Shown: positions 8,601-16,536, counted from the first letter of the stretch. The stretch: 23,593 nt of DNA from CAYVJW01 sp964451885 (GCA_964451885.1 CAYVJW010000013.1:1-23593); one strand, 5' to 3'. Translations and numbers: made by a program. The notes: a model not told the origin generated them from the sequence alone.

Positions 8601-11600
8601 GGAAGAATCTAATAAATTGTGTGAAAGAGTGTTTTCCGAAATTGAAAATTCTTTAGAAACCATGGATTACATTGATCCAGAATGTCATTCTATGCTTGAA
8701 ACAAAGATAAATGATTTGAGAAGAATTATAATAATTGTGGCTAATACTAATCCAGGTCTTGCTCAGGAAATAGGGAGGATAATCTTTGATATAGGCGGTA
8801 AACTTCGTGATTATGAGAAACCGATCCCTGACCTTATGGAGCCTTTATATTCAATAATATTTTATGCAAATCCAGCAGCAGGAACGAAAATTATTGATAA
8901 GATTAGGTCAGATTCATCGTTGAAACAACCAGATTTGGATCTATTTTTTTTGTTGAATGTCGCTCGCATTCATCCTGAATTTTTCTGGGAAATTATTGAA
9001 AAAATAGATGATAAATTTAATAAAATGGTAATCTTTAGCACTATAGCAAATATGCTTGCAGTCGAAAATCCGGAATTCTCACGGGAGGTATGTAATAAAA
9101 TATTGAATTCAAAATACATAAGGAAACCCAGTGACTCTGGTGATTTTTACGTTTTATTTTCTCTTCTCAATACCATGATAAAAAATAAACACAAAGACGC
9201 TTCAAAGTTGATACGTCGATTGATATCGATTAACCGTTCACGGAAAGGGGATTTTCCAGATGAGGAATTAAAAAAATTAGCTATAACATGCGCATGTCAT
9301 AATATTTCTATAGAAAATAGAGAAACAGGATTTTGGAAAAAAATGAGAACAAGGTTTTGGAAGTCAGAAAATAAAACTATAAACGCTGTTTCTATTGCCA
9401 ATATGATAACGAACGAAAGCGAGAATGCTTTTTGTGATATTTCCTTGGAAATAGCGAAAAGAGATGTGGAAGAAGCGCTCGGTTTGGTAGAAAAAATAAC
9501 AGATACAAAAGATCGTTCCCGAGCTGTAATTGGGATTGCAAAAATCATAGCGGAAACTGATCACCAAAGGGCTTTTGATATGGCGTTTGCTCTTCCTCAG
9601 GAGCATAGATCAACCGAAGTATTTATCGATTTAATTATTTTTATTCGAAAACAACAAGGAACTCTCGAGGATGATCCTGCCGTACAGGAGCAGATGTATT
9701 CTTTGATTAATCCATCACAATGCATTAATGCGTTTGGGAAATTTCTCTATCACGGGGGTGAATTTCTAAAATCAGAGGCCAGTCAGGTCGATATAGTTTC
9801 TGAACATTCAACGACAATCAATCTCAGCGATCTCATGGCCATGAGCCGATTTGCATCAGATGATCTGGGAGATGCACAAACGTCTCAACAATTACAGAAA
9901 ATTAGTGCTTTTCTTACTGATCAAGGACTTGGAACAGAACTTTTCCAAAATGAGATTGCCAGTTCCATTGAAGGCCAAGACCACAGTTCCATGATCTGGC
10001 TTCGCGAAATGGTTCAAAATGCGAATGATGCAATCCGAAGATCTGGAATAAAAGATCCAAAAATCCAGATAGATTTTTATGCGAACAATGGTTTCTGGGG
10101 AACACGGATACATGATCCAGTGGGGATGAGTTTTGAGGAAGTAAATAACAAACTCCTCGTGATTGGAGAATCCGGAAAACCGGGGGAAGATTCAGTAGGT
10201 ATGTTTGGACAGGGATTTTATTCTCTTGCTGTAGGAGCGAAAGAAATTCGAGTGAAAACCTCCACAGGCAATGGAAAAACGACTTTAGTCAAACTCACTC
10301 CAATTTTGAACGAAGAAGGTCAAGTGATTGATTTTCAAGTGCATCAACAATGCACGAATGAAAAGTTCAAAGGAACCACCATAGAACGGATCGATAAACA
10401 AGAAGGCATTATGGCCAATATGCATGCTTTGTTCGGAAGTCAGTTTTTACAAAAATATGTAGGAAATGTTTCAGAAGTACCCATTTTTCATGGAAAACAA
10501 GAAATAAATCCTTCGAATAACGTGCGAACGGTGAGCTTTTTAGAAGTCCCTGGTATGGGAACTTTGCGAATCTCAGAAACAAAAGATCGAATCGAACGAC
10601 TCACAAAAGACAATCTGTACATCTCTGAAATCCCGCAAGAACTCCTGTCTGATTTTCCTGATTGGATCATTGATATAATCAGAAAAAGAAATATAACAAT
10701 TGATCTTCCCTCCAAAATTCCCCTGACAAAAAGCCGAAACAGTATTACTGGTTTTGAAGAAAATCATGCAATTTTGCGTCCCTATATCTATCGAGGAATA
10801 CTACAATATGTACTTCATAGTTACGTAAACTGTGGAGAAATAATCCCAATGCTTCCAGAAGATTATCATTCCTTAGATGAATATGAAGGACGACGCAGTT
10901 ATAAAATAACTAGCTGTGCTAAAAATATTAATAATTCTAAATCTTTGTCTCTCAAAAACGCAAATCATCTTAAAGATAAGGCTTATATGGCAGAACTTTT
11001 AACGATTATTGAATTCGAACATCATGGAGAGACGCTTACTTTACAAAAAATAAAGGCGGATATTATTCAGAAAAAGAAAGTACACTCATTTGAATCATCT
11101 AGAATGATGAACGTTCTTGCAACGGCACATTCTTTTGTAGAAAAGGCGAGCAGAGCTGGTAGAAGAAAAATGATATCTGATAAAAATGCGGCAAATATAT
11201 TGGGGGTTTCTCTTGATCGTGTACAAGCTTTTGGTCAAGCCATTTCTAAAGGATTTTTTCAAATCGGAAAATCTACATTGGGAACTGATCGGATTAAAAA
11301 TAGTTTTTATGAAAGAAAAGGCTATTCAGGCCTAGATAGAGCAATGTTTAATGGAATAAGAAACAATACGTTTTGGGTTAATTGGAATGTCGGTCATTTT
11401 GATTCGATTGCCTCCTTTGATAAAAAGGCTCGTGATTGGGAGAGTATTATAAAAACAATTACCCATGAATTGACTCATGGAGAGGAGAGATATGATGAAT
11501 TTGGATCCCATCAAAAAGATCTAGAACATGATAAAAGTTTTGAACGAAGACAACGCAAAACACTTACAAAATTTATTCGGCAGGAGGAAAAGGCGTTTCC

Positions 11601-11613
11601 GAAGTTTTCATAA
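5683..11613 (+). CDS. Giant double-GHKL ATPase / helical-repeat / HExxH protein
   Basis: The protein has about 1976 residues from the ATG at 5683, chosen because the promoter at 5615-5642 excludes earlier starts. Module 1 has an N-box E169-N173-D176 with Hsp90-like spacing, GRFGEGF 185-191, GT 241-242, DEGCGM 316-321, and LPESRN around 407-412. Residues about 640-1360 are a helical solenoid of degenerate repeats of 35-40 residues, often with a conserved xP turn (ANTNPGLAQEI, FYANPAAGTKI, ARIHPEFFWEI). Module 2 is a canonical GHKL: REMVQNANDA (E1442, N1446, D1449), HDPVGM 1477-1482, GMFGQGF 1506-1512, GTT 1564, and LTKSRN 1681-1686. SRN resembles the Hsp90 middle-domain SRE arginine loop. The C-terminus holds HELTH 1928-1932 with His1943 and His1949 as possible third zinc ligands. 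There is no signal peptide or membrane helix, so it is probably cytosolic. It is monocistronic. Function unknown; protein remodelling coupled to proteolysis, or defence, are guesses. Confidence 0.9.
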   Translation: MNNTEQEQLFQEKWELESGISLPDDFDGDKWKHRKLRKQFADFCREQKRKIFEQVDVGDACTVEITDANGEVLNLPIRTNVDWLALIAEHRESLNLPKFVPLERFIAYIQYVLSLQKDTHNFGNEVLSYDKFLRMLPSRTIAQAEKHGTPRIDTLIQNQGAYLAQGLIEIIANGIDASSLEKSIGRFGEGFFQSLKFLGNDGDEIMVETKSDNHPAWKIQLQKESGSIEIGTREAKKTISGTELSLKKPLDPETKTQLIDFVSRKLSTSTRAKIVVNGVFINDLSEYSYMNGGDIIQDDLPVVSIEINERGFTVVDEGCGMRSQEVSEKLLYPNNSDPNKKRYIPKEEELEGAIQGETKMFYSKRLNKIGKTNIRLQVAGVGIEEFEVTTSHGLQSFALELPSWTWLPESRNQIQPTKDVCLAIKVSMEKINTQAKSIEEKLALMEMLSKIITHLKPRQNEIKRDLKLENIAKENFQPLLKEIEASGLVALPADPDLINRIGNQEGAVYVSPAFVDLNPEQIPGIQRLTNIEDEKCPFYTIPFDVEAEHDYLILDDAVIVNQSRLDSSENIMLLNTAINLNVSYEIEEERVFYGRILSTNCEPIKRALGKTSENLSGGIEPVVLFLQKKDEAPVTEEVKFSEEEKSELEKKITNLAKEVGLVEEGLPDWLLERVVSVVCKRFQQADFIRGLAANGIKKEQLLHDTDLLKFLILTYRDDLERISFLLPLRHKFSEIINQYDVLEDFRIIISNLLDIQDTNVVYDCFERFLDTALEAPEFVKDIVAQTKDNNQINLLDFVIGKEQELRPVTPQVLFALAKNVKYESDYDDDAHLRNSVLAEIAKAFPEQAEQVLKGFNNLHDQYGRAIILAKIFPHEIIKILDEIPNKGDRSWVLVKIITEASEVDPLGALNLIKQNLEVLDDKDTFRISVVVASKLATDYFEQAKRILEAAIRRAGENTKDFITIAEIIQDSFPEESNKLCERVFSEIENSLETMDYIDPECHSMLETKINDLRRIIIIVANTNPGLAQEIGRIIFDIGGKLRDYEKPIPDLMEPLYSIIFYANPAAGTKIIDKIRSDSSLKQPDLDLFFLLNVARIHPEFFWEIIEKIDDKFNKMVIFSTIANMLAVENPEFSREVCNKILNSKYIRKPSDSGDFYVLFSLLNTMIKNKHKDASKLIRRLISINRSRKGDFPDEELKKLAITCACHNISIENRETGFWKKMRTRFWKSENKTINAVSIANMITNESENAFCDISLEIAKRDVEEALGLVEKITDTKDRSRAVIGIAKIIAETDHQRAFDMAFALPQEHRSTEVFIDLIIFIRKQQGTLEDDPAVQEQMYSLINPSQCINAFGKFLYHGGEFLKSEASQVDIVSEHSTTINLSDLMAMSRFASDDLGDAQTSQQLQKISAFLTDQGLGTELFQNEIASSIEGQDHSSMIWLREMVQNANDAIRRSGIKDPKIQIDFYANNGFWGTRIHDPVGMSFEEVNNKLLVIGESGKPGEDSVGMFGQGFYSLAVGAKEIRVKTSTGNGKTTLVKLTPILNEEGQVIDFQVHQQCTNEKFKGTTIERIDKQEGIMANMHALFGSQFLQKYVGNVSEVPIFHGKQEINPSNNVRTVSFLEVPGMGTLRISETKDRIERLTKDNLYISEIPQELLSDFPDWIIDIIRKRNITIDLPSKIPLTKSRNSITGFEENHAILRPYIYRGILQYVLHSYVNCGEIIPMLPEDYHSLDEYEGRRSYKITSCAKNINNSKSLSLKNANHLKDKAYMAELLTIIEFEHHGETLTLQKIKADIIQKKKVHSFESSRMMNVLATAHSFVEKASRAGRRKMISDKNAANILGVSLDRVQAFGQAISKGFFQIGKSTLGTDRIKNSFYERKGYSGLDRAMFNGIRNNTFWVNWNVGHFDSIASFDKKARDWESIIKTITHELTHGEERYDEFGSHQKDLEHDKSFERRQRKTLTKFIRQEEKAFPKFS

Positions 11614-11619
11614 ACCCTT

Positions 11620-11777
11620 AGGGGCTTGGCAGAAAATAAGTTACCAAGTTTAATAAGATTTTTTTTTATGTACGAGGAGGGAAAGCTGAGTCATATTGTA
11701 ATATGGCGAAGTTTTTCTGACGAAGTACATGAAGAAAAAGATATTAAAATGGGTAAGTTATTTTCTGCTAAGTCCCT
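11620..11777. repeat. Palindromic element, AGGG family, copy 1 (158 bp)
   Basis: The whole segment is an imperfect palindrome. The left end AGGGGCTTGGCAGAAAATAA pairs with the right end over 26 of the first 27 positions, counting G-T pairs. ATGTAC near 11669 pairs with GTACAT near 11725. The exact centre is CATATTGTAATATG (11692-11705). It begins six bases after the stop of the giant gene and its last base is the first base of the mltG stop codon read from the other strand, so it fills the gap between two convergent genes. There it could serve as a bidirectional terminator. The centre and end pattern match the elements at 19326 and 21016. Confidence 0.8.
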
Positions 11778-12751
11778 TAATTCAAATACTGCCTCTTATA
11801 CCGATTATGTTCCTCCAGTGTTTCAGCGAAATGCACTTGCCCGTTTCGATCGTGGAGATAGTACCAGTAAGGATTTTCTTTAGGGTGTACGGCAGCGTTG
11901 AGAGCGGCAAGTCCCGGGTTGGATATGGCTGTGGGGGGTAATCCCCTGCGTTTTCGGGTGTTGTAAGGAGAGTCTTTTTCGAAATCTTCACTGTAAAGCG
12001 GGCTTTTCCAATCATTTTTTTCGTACCGGGTGGTGGCATCGATTCCGAGGTGAACGTTATTATCTAGGCGTTTCCAGATTATGTCTGCAATTTCCGGCAT
12101 TTCAAAGTCATTGGCGGCTTCTCTTTCTATCATTGATGCGACAATAATAACTTCGTTCAAAGTTCGTCCGGAGCTGGCAATATCATCTCGAAAAGACTTG
12201 ATCTTTTTTTGGAATTCACGGTGCAATCTTTGAATAAAATTCTTGATCACAAAAGTTTTAGGATTTACGAAATAGGTCGAAGGAAAAAGAAATCCTTCCA
12301 GATTGGAAATTGTGAAATCCAATTCGCAAAAACTCGCGCAATTTAAAAATTCTCCTTTTTCGATCAGGGATTTTTTTGCCAGAATCGTATCGATTTGTTG
12401 AATTGTCGATCCTTCAGGGATAGTCACTTTTATTTCGGATGATTTTCCATGTTGAAGGACTTCTGCTACTTCGGAAAAGGTTAAGTTTCGTTGAATTATG
12501 TATTCTCCAGCTTGCAGTTTTGTGTCAAGATTGTTCCATTTTATAAATAACTGAAAGGCAAGAGAATCTCGGATTAATTCTCGTTCGTACAGGATTTCAG
12601 AAATTGATTTTAAACTTGTGCCTTTCTGGACTTGGACAGCTACACGGGTTTCTGAAGTTGAGTTCGGTTTATCCCAGACGAGGAGGATTCTGGCGGAGAA
12701 GTAGAGGCTGGAGAAGATGATGGTTAGGAGGAGTAGTTTTTTCATTTGCAT
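11777..12751 (-). CDS. mltG: Endolytic murein transglycosylase MltG (YceG family)
   Basis: The protein has 324 residues. An N-terminal membrane anchor (LLLLTIIFSSLYFSARILLV, about 5-25) is followed by a LysM-like region (VQKGTSLKSISEILYERELI, LQAGEYIIQ) and the YceG catalytic domain. ASMIEREA places the catalytic Glu at 209. LEGFLFPSTY, HLGIDATTRY, SPYNTRKRRGLPPTAISNPG and the terminal WYYLHDRNGQVHFAET are family hallmarks. MltG cuts nascent peptidoglycan at the outer face of the membrane and sets glycan chain length. The start may be 12751 or the ATG two codons later at 12745. It lies 23 bases after ebfC on the same strand and is probably cotranscribed with it. Confidence 0.93.
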   Translation of the reverse strand: MQMKKLLLLTIIFSSLYFSARILLVWDKPNSTSETRVAVQVQKGTSLKSISEILYERELIRDSLAFQLFIKWNNLDTKLQAGEYIIQRNLTFSEVAEVLQHGKSSEIKVTIPEGSTIQQIDTILAKKSLIEKGEFLNCASFCELDFTISNLEGFLFPSTYFVNPKTFVIKNFIQRLHREFQKKIKSFRDDIASSGRTLNEVIIVASMIEREAANDFEMPEIADIIWKRLDNNVHLGIDATTRYEKNDWKSPLYSEDFEKDSPYNTRKRRGLPPTAISNPGLAALNAAVHPKENPYWYYLHDRNGQVHFAETLEEHNRYKRQYLN

Positions 12752-12774
12752 GGAATATATTTTTCCAGTTTTCT

Positions 12775-13074
12775 TTATTGCCCTCCTAATCCCGGCATTC
12801 CCCCCATCACCAATTTCATCTTTTCAGCCGCTACTTGTTGAGATTTTTTAATGGCTTTGTTTATCGCTTCTAAAATAGCTTTTTCACATTTTTTCGGATT
12901 TTCCAGAATTGAGGTTTCGATAAATTCTACGCCAATAACCTCCTGTTCGCCGGTCACAGTCACTTTTATACCGTCCACTTCCGAAAACACGTGTATTTTT
13001 GCAAGTTCTTTTTTGATTTTCTTTGCTTCGCGCTGAAGCTTGTACATGTCACCCATTTGTCCAAATAATCCCAT
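12775..13074 (-). CDS. ebfC: YbaB/EbfC family nucleoid-associated protein
   Basis: The protein has 99 residues, the normal size for the family. It has the YbaB/EbfC layout: a long N-terminal helix rich in Lys and Glu (GDMYKLQREAKKIKKELAKI), a beta sheet (GIKVTVTGEQEVIGVEF), a second helix (CEKAILEAINKAIKKSQQVAAEKM), and the glycine-rich end GGMPGLGGQ typical of bacterial members. These proteins form dimers that bind DNA with little specificity and affect gene expression. It lies between glmS and mltG on the same strand. A good promoter at 13110-13137 suggests it can be transcribed independently of glmS. The ATG at 13074 is the only sensible start. Confidence 0.92.
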   Translation of the reverse strand: MGLFGQMGDMYKLQREAKKIKKELAKIHVFSEVDGIKVTVTGEQEVIGVEFIETSILENPKKCEKAILEAINKAIKKSQQVAAEKMKLVMGGMPGLGGQ

Positions 13075-13109
13075 TTCTTATCAGAGTTAAAAGTTATACT
13101 AGCTATTTT

Positions 13110-13137
13110 ATTTTAGGGGAAAAACTATGACTGTCAA
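13110..13137 (-). promoter_or_regulatory. Promoter of ebfC-mltG
   Basis: Read on the minus strand, TTGACA (13137-13132) and TAAAAT (13115-13110) are separated by 16 bp. The predicted start near 13103 gives a leader of about 29 bases before the ATG at 13074. Confidence 0.65.
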
Positions 13138-13168
13138 AATTTATTAAATGTGCGCACACTTCCGCTTT

Positions 13169-14911
13169 TCACTTGACTGTTACAGATTTCGCCAAATTCC
13201 TCGGCATATCTGGATCCAATCCCCGAAGTACAGCCAAATGATAGGCAAGTATTTGTACTGGAACGATGGTTACTATACCTTGTGCTCCGTCAGCATCCGG
13301 TACTCGAATCCATTCATCAAATACATCATTATTTTCAGGTGAAATACCTATGATTCGAGCTCCTCTAGCTTTGAGCTCAGTAGCATTAGAAATCGTTTCC
13401 TGGTCACTTCCCAGGACAATACATGGAGTCCTGGTTTCAATCAGGGCAATGGGACCGTGTTTTAGTTCTCCGGCAGCAAATCCGTGGGCGTGGATATAGG
13501 AAACTTCTTGTATTTTTATGGCTGATTCCAAAGCCATAGGATATAATTCACCTCGACCAATGATGAAGAGGTTTCCGTAGTCTACAATTTTTTCGGCAAT
13601 TTTTCGGATATGATCTTCATAGCGGGGATTGAGGAGGTCATTTACATTTCCGGCTGCGGACCAAAGGATTTGACGTCCCGTATTTACAGTTCCGCTGTCT
13701 GCATGGGCAAGAAGGAAAAGGAGAGCCATTTGACTAGTAAGGGCTTTTGTGGAAGCGACGGCTTTTTCTGGACCGGCATTTATGGGCAGATGAACGTCAG
13801 ATAACCTGGCAATAGAAGAGCTTTCAACATTGGTTAATGCTAAAATATTCGCTCTTTTTGATTTTCCGTATTCCAGTATTTCCAGTACATCGGCTGTTTC
13901 TCCTGATTGAGAGACAGCTATAATGGCTGTATCTTCCCGTACGAAATTTGAAAAGTAAGGCATTTCAGAAGCTGGTACTACGTTTATCTTTCGTTTAGAG
14001 TTTTCAGCAAAATAATATTCAGATTCCATGGCAGCCTTATGAGCGGTTCCACAACCTATGATGTATACGCCTCGTGATTTTTTTAGCAGTTTTACTGCCC
14101 AGGCTAAATTTTTATCATCCTGGTTTATGGCTCGGGCAATAGTATCTTTTTGATCAAATATTTCCTTGATCATAAAGTGTTCATAGTCTCCTTTTTCCGC
14201 TTCTTCTATATTCCAGGGAACTTCAATATCCCGTTTTTGGCGAGGTACTCCTGTTTCCAGTTCTGAAAACTCTACTTTTCCTTTATGTATGTGTACCATT
14301 TCATTGTCATCCAAATAATTGACAATGTTAGTTTCTGCTAAAAAGGCAGGAATATCGGAAGCGATAAAAGTTTGGTCTTTTTTTCTTCCGATAATCAGAG
14401 GAGAACCTCTTCGAGCTGCGTATATGCCATGTTCTCCGTCAACAGTAACAAGAATGGCAAATCGTCCGGATATGTTTTGAGCTGTTTTCTGTATAGCTTC
14501 AACCGGAGATAAATCTTCTTCAATGTATTTATTAACCAGAGCAGCAATAACTTCAGAATCCGTTTCGGATAAGAAATCGTAATCAAATTGAGATTTTATT
14601 TTCTGGTAGTTTTCGAATATTCCGTTGTGGACTAATGTAACTTTCCCCACACGATGAGGATGTGCGTTTTCTCGGGTTACTCCTCCATGGGTAGCCCAGC
14701 GGGAATGTCCTATGGCTTCGGTTCCTTTTTTAAATGTTTTTTTTGCTTCAGAGATTTTTCCAGCTTCTTTTTCCAATTGTATAAGATCAGCGTTATCTTT
14801 TACGCAAACTCCCCAGGAATCATACCCCCGATATTCGAGTTTTTTCAGACCTTCCAATACTTTTTCTCCGGCATCAAGAGTGATTCCAGAAACGGCGAAA
14901 ATTCCACACAT
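13169..14911 (-). CDS. glmS: Glutamine--fructose-6-phosphate aminotransferase GlmS
   Basis: The protein has 580 residues and makes glucosamine-6-phosphate from fructose-6-phosphate and glutamine, the first step toward UDP-GlcNAc and peptidoglycan. The N-terminal class II amidotransferase domain has the nucleophile Cys2 (MCGIFAVSG), YRGYDSWG, HSRWATHG, HNGIFENY and SETDSEVIAAL. Two SIS domains follow: GVYIIGCGTAHKA with SQSGETAD, then NLFIIGRGELYPMALE with ELKHGPIALIE. The C-terminus DPDMPRNLAKSVTVK is the invariant family ending. It is slightly shorter than the roughly 609 residues usual elsewhere, but no key motif is missing. It is divergent from rpsP, with its own promoter at 14943-14970. 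No glmS ribozyme core was recognised in the short leader. Confidence 0.97.
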   Translation of the reverse strand: MCGIFAVSGITLDAGEKVLEGLKKLEYRGYDSWGVCVKDNADLIQLEKEAGKISEAKKTFKKGTEAIGHSRWATHGGVTRENAHPHRVGKVTLVHNGIFENYQKIKSQFDYDFLSETDSEVIAALVNKYIEEDLSPVEAIQKTAQNISGRFAILVTVDGEHGIYAARRGSPLIIGRKKDQTFIASDIPAFLAETNIVNYLDDNEMVHIHKGKVEFSELETGVPRQKRDIEVPWNIEEAEKGDYEHFMIKEIFDQKDTIARAINQDDKNLAWAVKLLKKSRGVYIIGCGTAHKAAMESEYYFAENSKRKINVVPASEMPYFSNFVREDTAIIAVSQSGETADVLEILEYGKSKRANILALTNVESSSIARLSDVHLPINAGPEKAVASTKALTSQMALLFLLAHADSGTVNTGRQILWSAAGNVNDLLNPRYEDHIRKIAEKIVDYGNLFIIGRGELYPMALESAIKIQEVSYIHAHGFAAGELKHGPIALIETRTPCIVLGSDQETISNATELKARGARIIGISPENNDVFDEWIRVPDADGAQGIVTIVPVQILAYHLAVLRGLDPDMPRNLAKSVTVK

Positions 14912-14942
14912 TTTTTAGTAAATAATGATTAATGAGAAATGA

Positions 14943-14970
14943 ATAATAGGGAATGGTTTAAAGATGGCAA
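14943..14970 (-). promoter_or_regulatory. Promoter of glmS
   Basis: On the minus strand, TTGCCA (14970-14965) and TATTAT (14948-14943) are 16 bp apart. Transcription would begin near 14936, about 25 bases before the ATG at 14911, which leaves no room for a riboswitch or ribozyme leader. Confidence 0.55.
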
Positions 14971-14991
14971 GATGGGGGGAAGAAATCAAAT

Positions 14992-15019
14992 TTGACATAA
15001 AAAACATTTTTACTAGAAT
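14992..15019 (+). promoter_or_regulatory. Promoter of rpsP
   Basis: TTGACA (14992-14997) and TAGAAT (15014-15019) are 16 bp apart. The start near 15026 leaves a leader of about 24 bases before the ATG at 15050. It lies back to back with the glmS promoter, with about 20 bp between their -35 elements. Confidence 0.7.
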
Positions 15020-15049
15020 TTCGTTCAGTTATTAATTAAATTTCTGAGT

Positions 15050-15529
15050 ATGCTTATAATTCGTTTGGCCAGAAGAGGGCGAAAAAATCAAGCTTTTTTT
15101 GATCTCGTTGTAGCAGAGAAATCTCAAGCCGTACAAAAGAAGTTTGTAGCGAAGTTGGGGTATTTGGATCCTCTTTTAAATAAAGGGGAAGGGAAATTTG
15201 TTTTTGACGCTGCAAAAATAAAGAAGTATATTTCCAATGGTGCTCAACTTTCCCAGGCAGTTGCTCGACTTTTGGTGCGTAACGGAGTTAAGGAGGCAGG
15301 AAAGTTTATTGAGACTCGCCCGACGAAACCGAAAAAAGAAGTAGAAAAGAAGAAAGAGACGAGTACTCAGGAAGAATTAAGCAGTAAAGAGGAGGCGGAA
15401 CAAGAGATCCGTGAGGGGAATGGAAGTGATGAAGGAAATGAAGATAATGCTGACGAAAAACCAGAGAAAGCTTCGGAAGTAAAACCAAAAGAAGAAGTAA
15501 AGCAGGAAGAGAAGGAGAAAGAGAAATAA
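15050..15529 (+). CDS. rpsP: 30S ribosomal protein S16 with charged C-terminal extension
   Basis: Residues 1-about 85 are a standard bS16: MLIIRLARRGRKNQAFFDLVVAE, KLGYLDPL, then LSQAVARLLVRNGV. It is needed for assembly of the 5' domain of the small subunit. Residues about 86-159 are an unusual tail made almost entirely of Lys, Glu, Asp, Ser, Asn and Pro (KPKKEVEKKKE, EEVKQEEKEKEK), certainly disordered. Tails of this kind are known on S16 in some bacteria, and this one is about as long as the core domain. The gene heads the rpsP-khpA cluster, an order common across bacteria. A short AT-rich palindrome region separates it from khpA. Confidence 0.94.
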   Translation: MLIIRLARRGRKNQAFFDLVVAEKSQAVQKKFVAKLGYLDPLLNKGEGKFVFDAAKIKKYISNGAQLSQAVARLLVRNGVKEAGKFIETRPTKPKKEVEKKKETSTQEELSSKEEAEQEIREGNGSDEGNEDNADEKPEKASEVKPKEEVKQEEKEKEK

Positions 15530-15685
15530 TTAAATGGTTGATTGTTAAATGGCTATTATAGTTAAAGTTATAGATACTTTAAGTATTAATTCTGAGTAAT
15601 ATAAGCATTTTAATTCTTGGCTTTATTCTTAATTTAATTATCTTTTGTTAGCCATTTAACCATTTAGCCATTTAATCATTTAATT
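15528..15685. repeat. AT-rich inverted repeat between rpsP and khpA
   Basis: The left arm AATTAAATGG...TTAAATGGCTA (about 15528-15555) faces a right arm TAGCCATTTAACC...AATCATTTAATT (about 15649-15685) that is complementary and itself contains three tandem variants of a CCATTTA word. The ends overlap the rpsP stop codon and stop nine bases before khpA. The middle is AT-rich without a gene. It may act as an attenuator or processing site between a highly and a weakly expressed gene; the exact edges are uncertain because of the internal repeats. Confidence 0.6.
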
Positions 15686-15693
15686 CTAACCCC

Positions 15694-15948
15694 ATGTCAG
15701 CAAAAGAAAGTGCAATTGATTTTGTGAGGTATATACTCGAACAGGTTTGTTCAGATAAAAGTAGTATATCTATTGAGGATAAAACGGATGATCGAGGTGT
15801 AATTCTCTTTCTTCGGGTTGCTGATCCGGATATGGGAAAGTTAATAGGCCATCGTGGGCAAAATATTTCTGCTTTGCGTACTTTAGTGCGAGTTATTGGC
15901 GCAAGGGGAAATAAAAGGATTAGCCTTAAGGTTTTAGAAATTGCTTGA
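15694..15948 (+). CDS. khpA: KH-domain RNA-binding protein KhpA
   Basis: The protein has 84 residues forming a single KH domain with the RNA-binding GxxG loop GHRG at 52-55 in the classic context MGKLIGHRGQNISALRTL. KhpA (YlqC family, COG1837) binds RNA broadly, often with the partner KhpB, and affects cell size and division in Gram-positive bacteria. Its place just after rpsP is conserved in many genomes and supports the assignment. The TGA stop is good evidence that UGA is not recoded here, because the family normally ends at this point. No clear Shine-Dalgarno sequence precedes the ATG. Confidence 0.93.
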   Translation: MSAKESAIDFVRYILEQVCSDKSSISIEDKTDDRGVILFLRVADPDMGKLIGHRGQNISALRTLVRVIGARGNKRISLKVLEIA

Positions 15949-16001
15949 TATGTTCAGGAGTATTTTTTATGATGAACATAGATTTTTTAAAATAAATAAA
16001 A

Positions 16002-16475
16002 ATGCCAAGACCTTCCGTGCCGGCTGTGGATTATCTGGATACTTCTCCTCCAGTAAGAGAATCAGGAGGCCATTTTGGAATGGATATTCCGCAGACGATT
16101 TATTCCGTAGATATGCCTTTACCCGATTTGGTGCAGATGTTTGTGGTTTATGCTTTTATTATTGCGGCAGGGTTGTCAGCTATATTTATTTTTGTCGGAG
16201 GAATATCTTTTATTTTATCCGGGGGAAATGAGGAAAAGATTAAACAAGCCGTAAATACCATTCGGTATTCGATTGTGGGGCTTATTATTACTATCTTGAG
16301 TTTTACTTTTGTGACGATTGTAGGAAGAATGTTCGGGTTTAATTTTTTGTCTTACCTTTCCTATGATCAGATTAAAGATTCTATTGAACGCCTGATTCAA
16401 TCCGGAGAAAAGCCGGTAAAGCCTTTTGAATCGGATGGAAGGAGAGGAAGAGGAGGGTTCGAAGTTATCAGGTAA
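16002..16475 (+). CDS. Type IV secretion pilin-like (TrbC/VirB2-like) membrane protein
   Basis: The protein has 157 residues. It has two membrane helices, about 45-72 (FVVYAFIIAAGLSAIFIFVGGISFILSGG, beginning near 47) and 88-109. They are joined by a short charged loop, GGNEEKIKQAVNTIRYS. The pattern of a helix ending in a glycine pair, then SGGNEEK, then a second helix with VGLIITILSF, is typical of the VirB2/TrbC pilin-like proteins abundant in CPR genomes. The N-terminal 40 residues are polar, without a clear cleavage site, and the C-terminal 45 are charged and glycine-rich. No other secretion gene is nearby, so the role is uncertain: pilus subunit or small membrane scaffold. It lies between khpA and comF, probably in the same transcript. 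Confidence 0.7.
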   Translation: MPRPSVPAVDYLDTSPPVRESGGHFGMDIPQTIYSVDMPLPDLVQMFVVYAFIIAAGLSAIFIFVGGISFILSGGNEEKIKQAVNTIRYSIVGLIITILSFTFVTIVGRMFGFNFLSYLSYDQIKDSIERLIQSGEKPVKPFESDGRRGRGGFEVIR

Positions 16476-16536
16476 CAGTGAACAGTTATTAAGTGGGCGA
16501 GCGGGTAAGTTGACAAGGCGGGCAAGGCTAGAACAA

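Noticed and set aside
11626..11883. 85-codon frame over the palindromic element at 11620
   Set aside because: It arises from the palindrome and the mltG antisense; no ribosome site and it crosses the mltG 3' end.
14912..15049. glmS ribozyme or riboswitch leader
   Set aside because: The predicted glmS leader is only about 25 bases, too short for the ribozyme, and its core motifs are absent.
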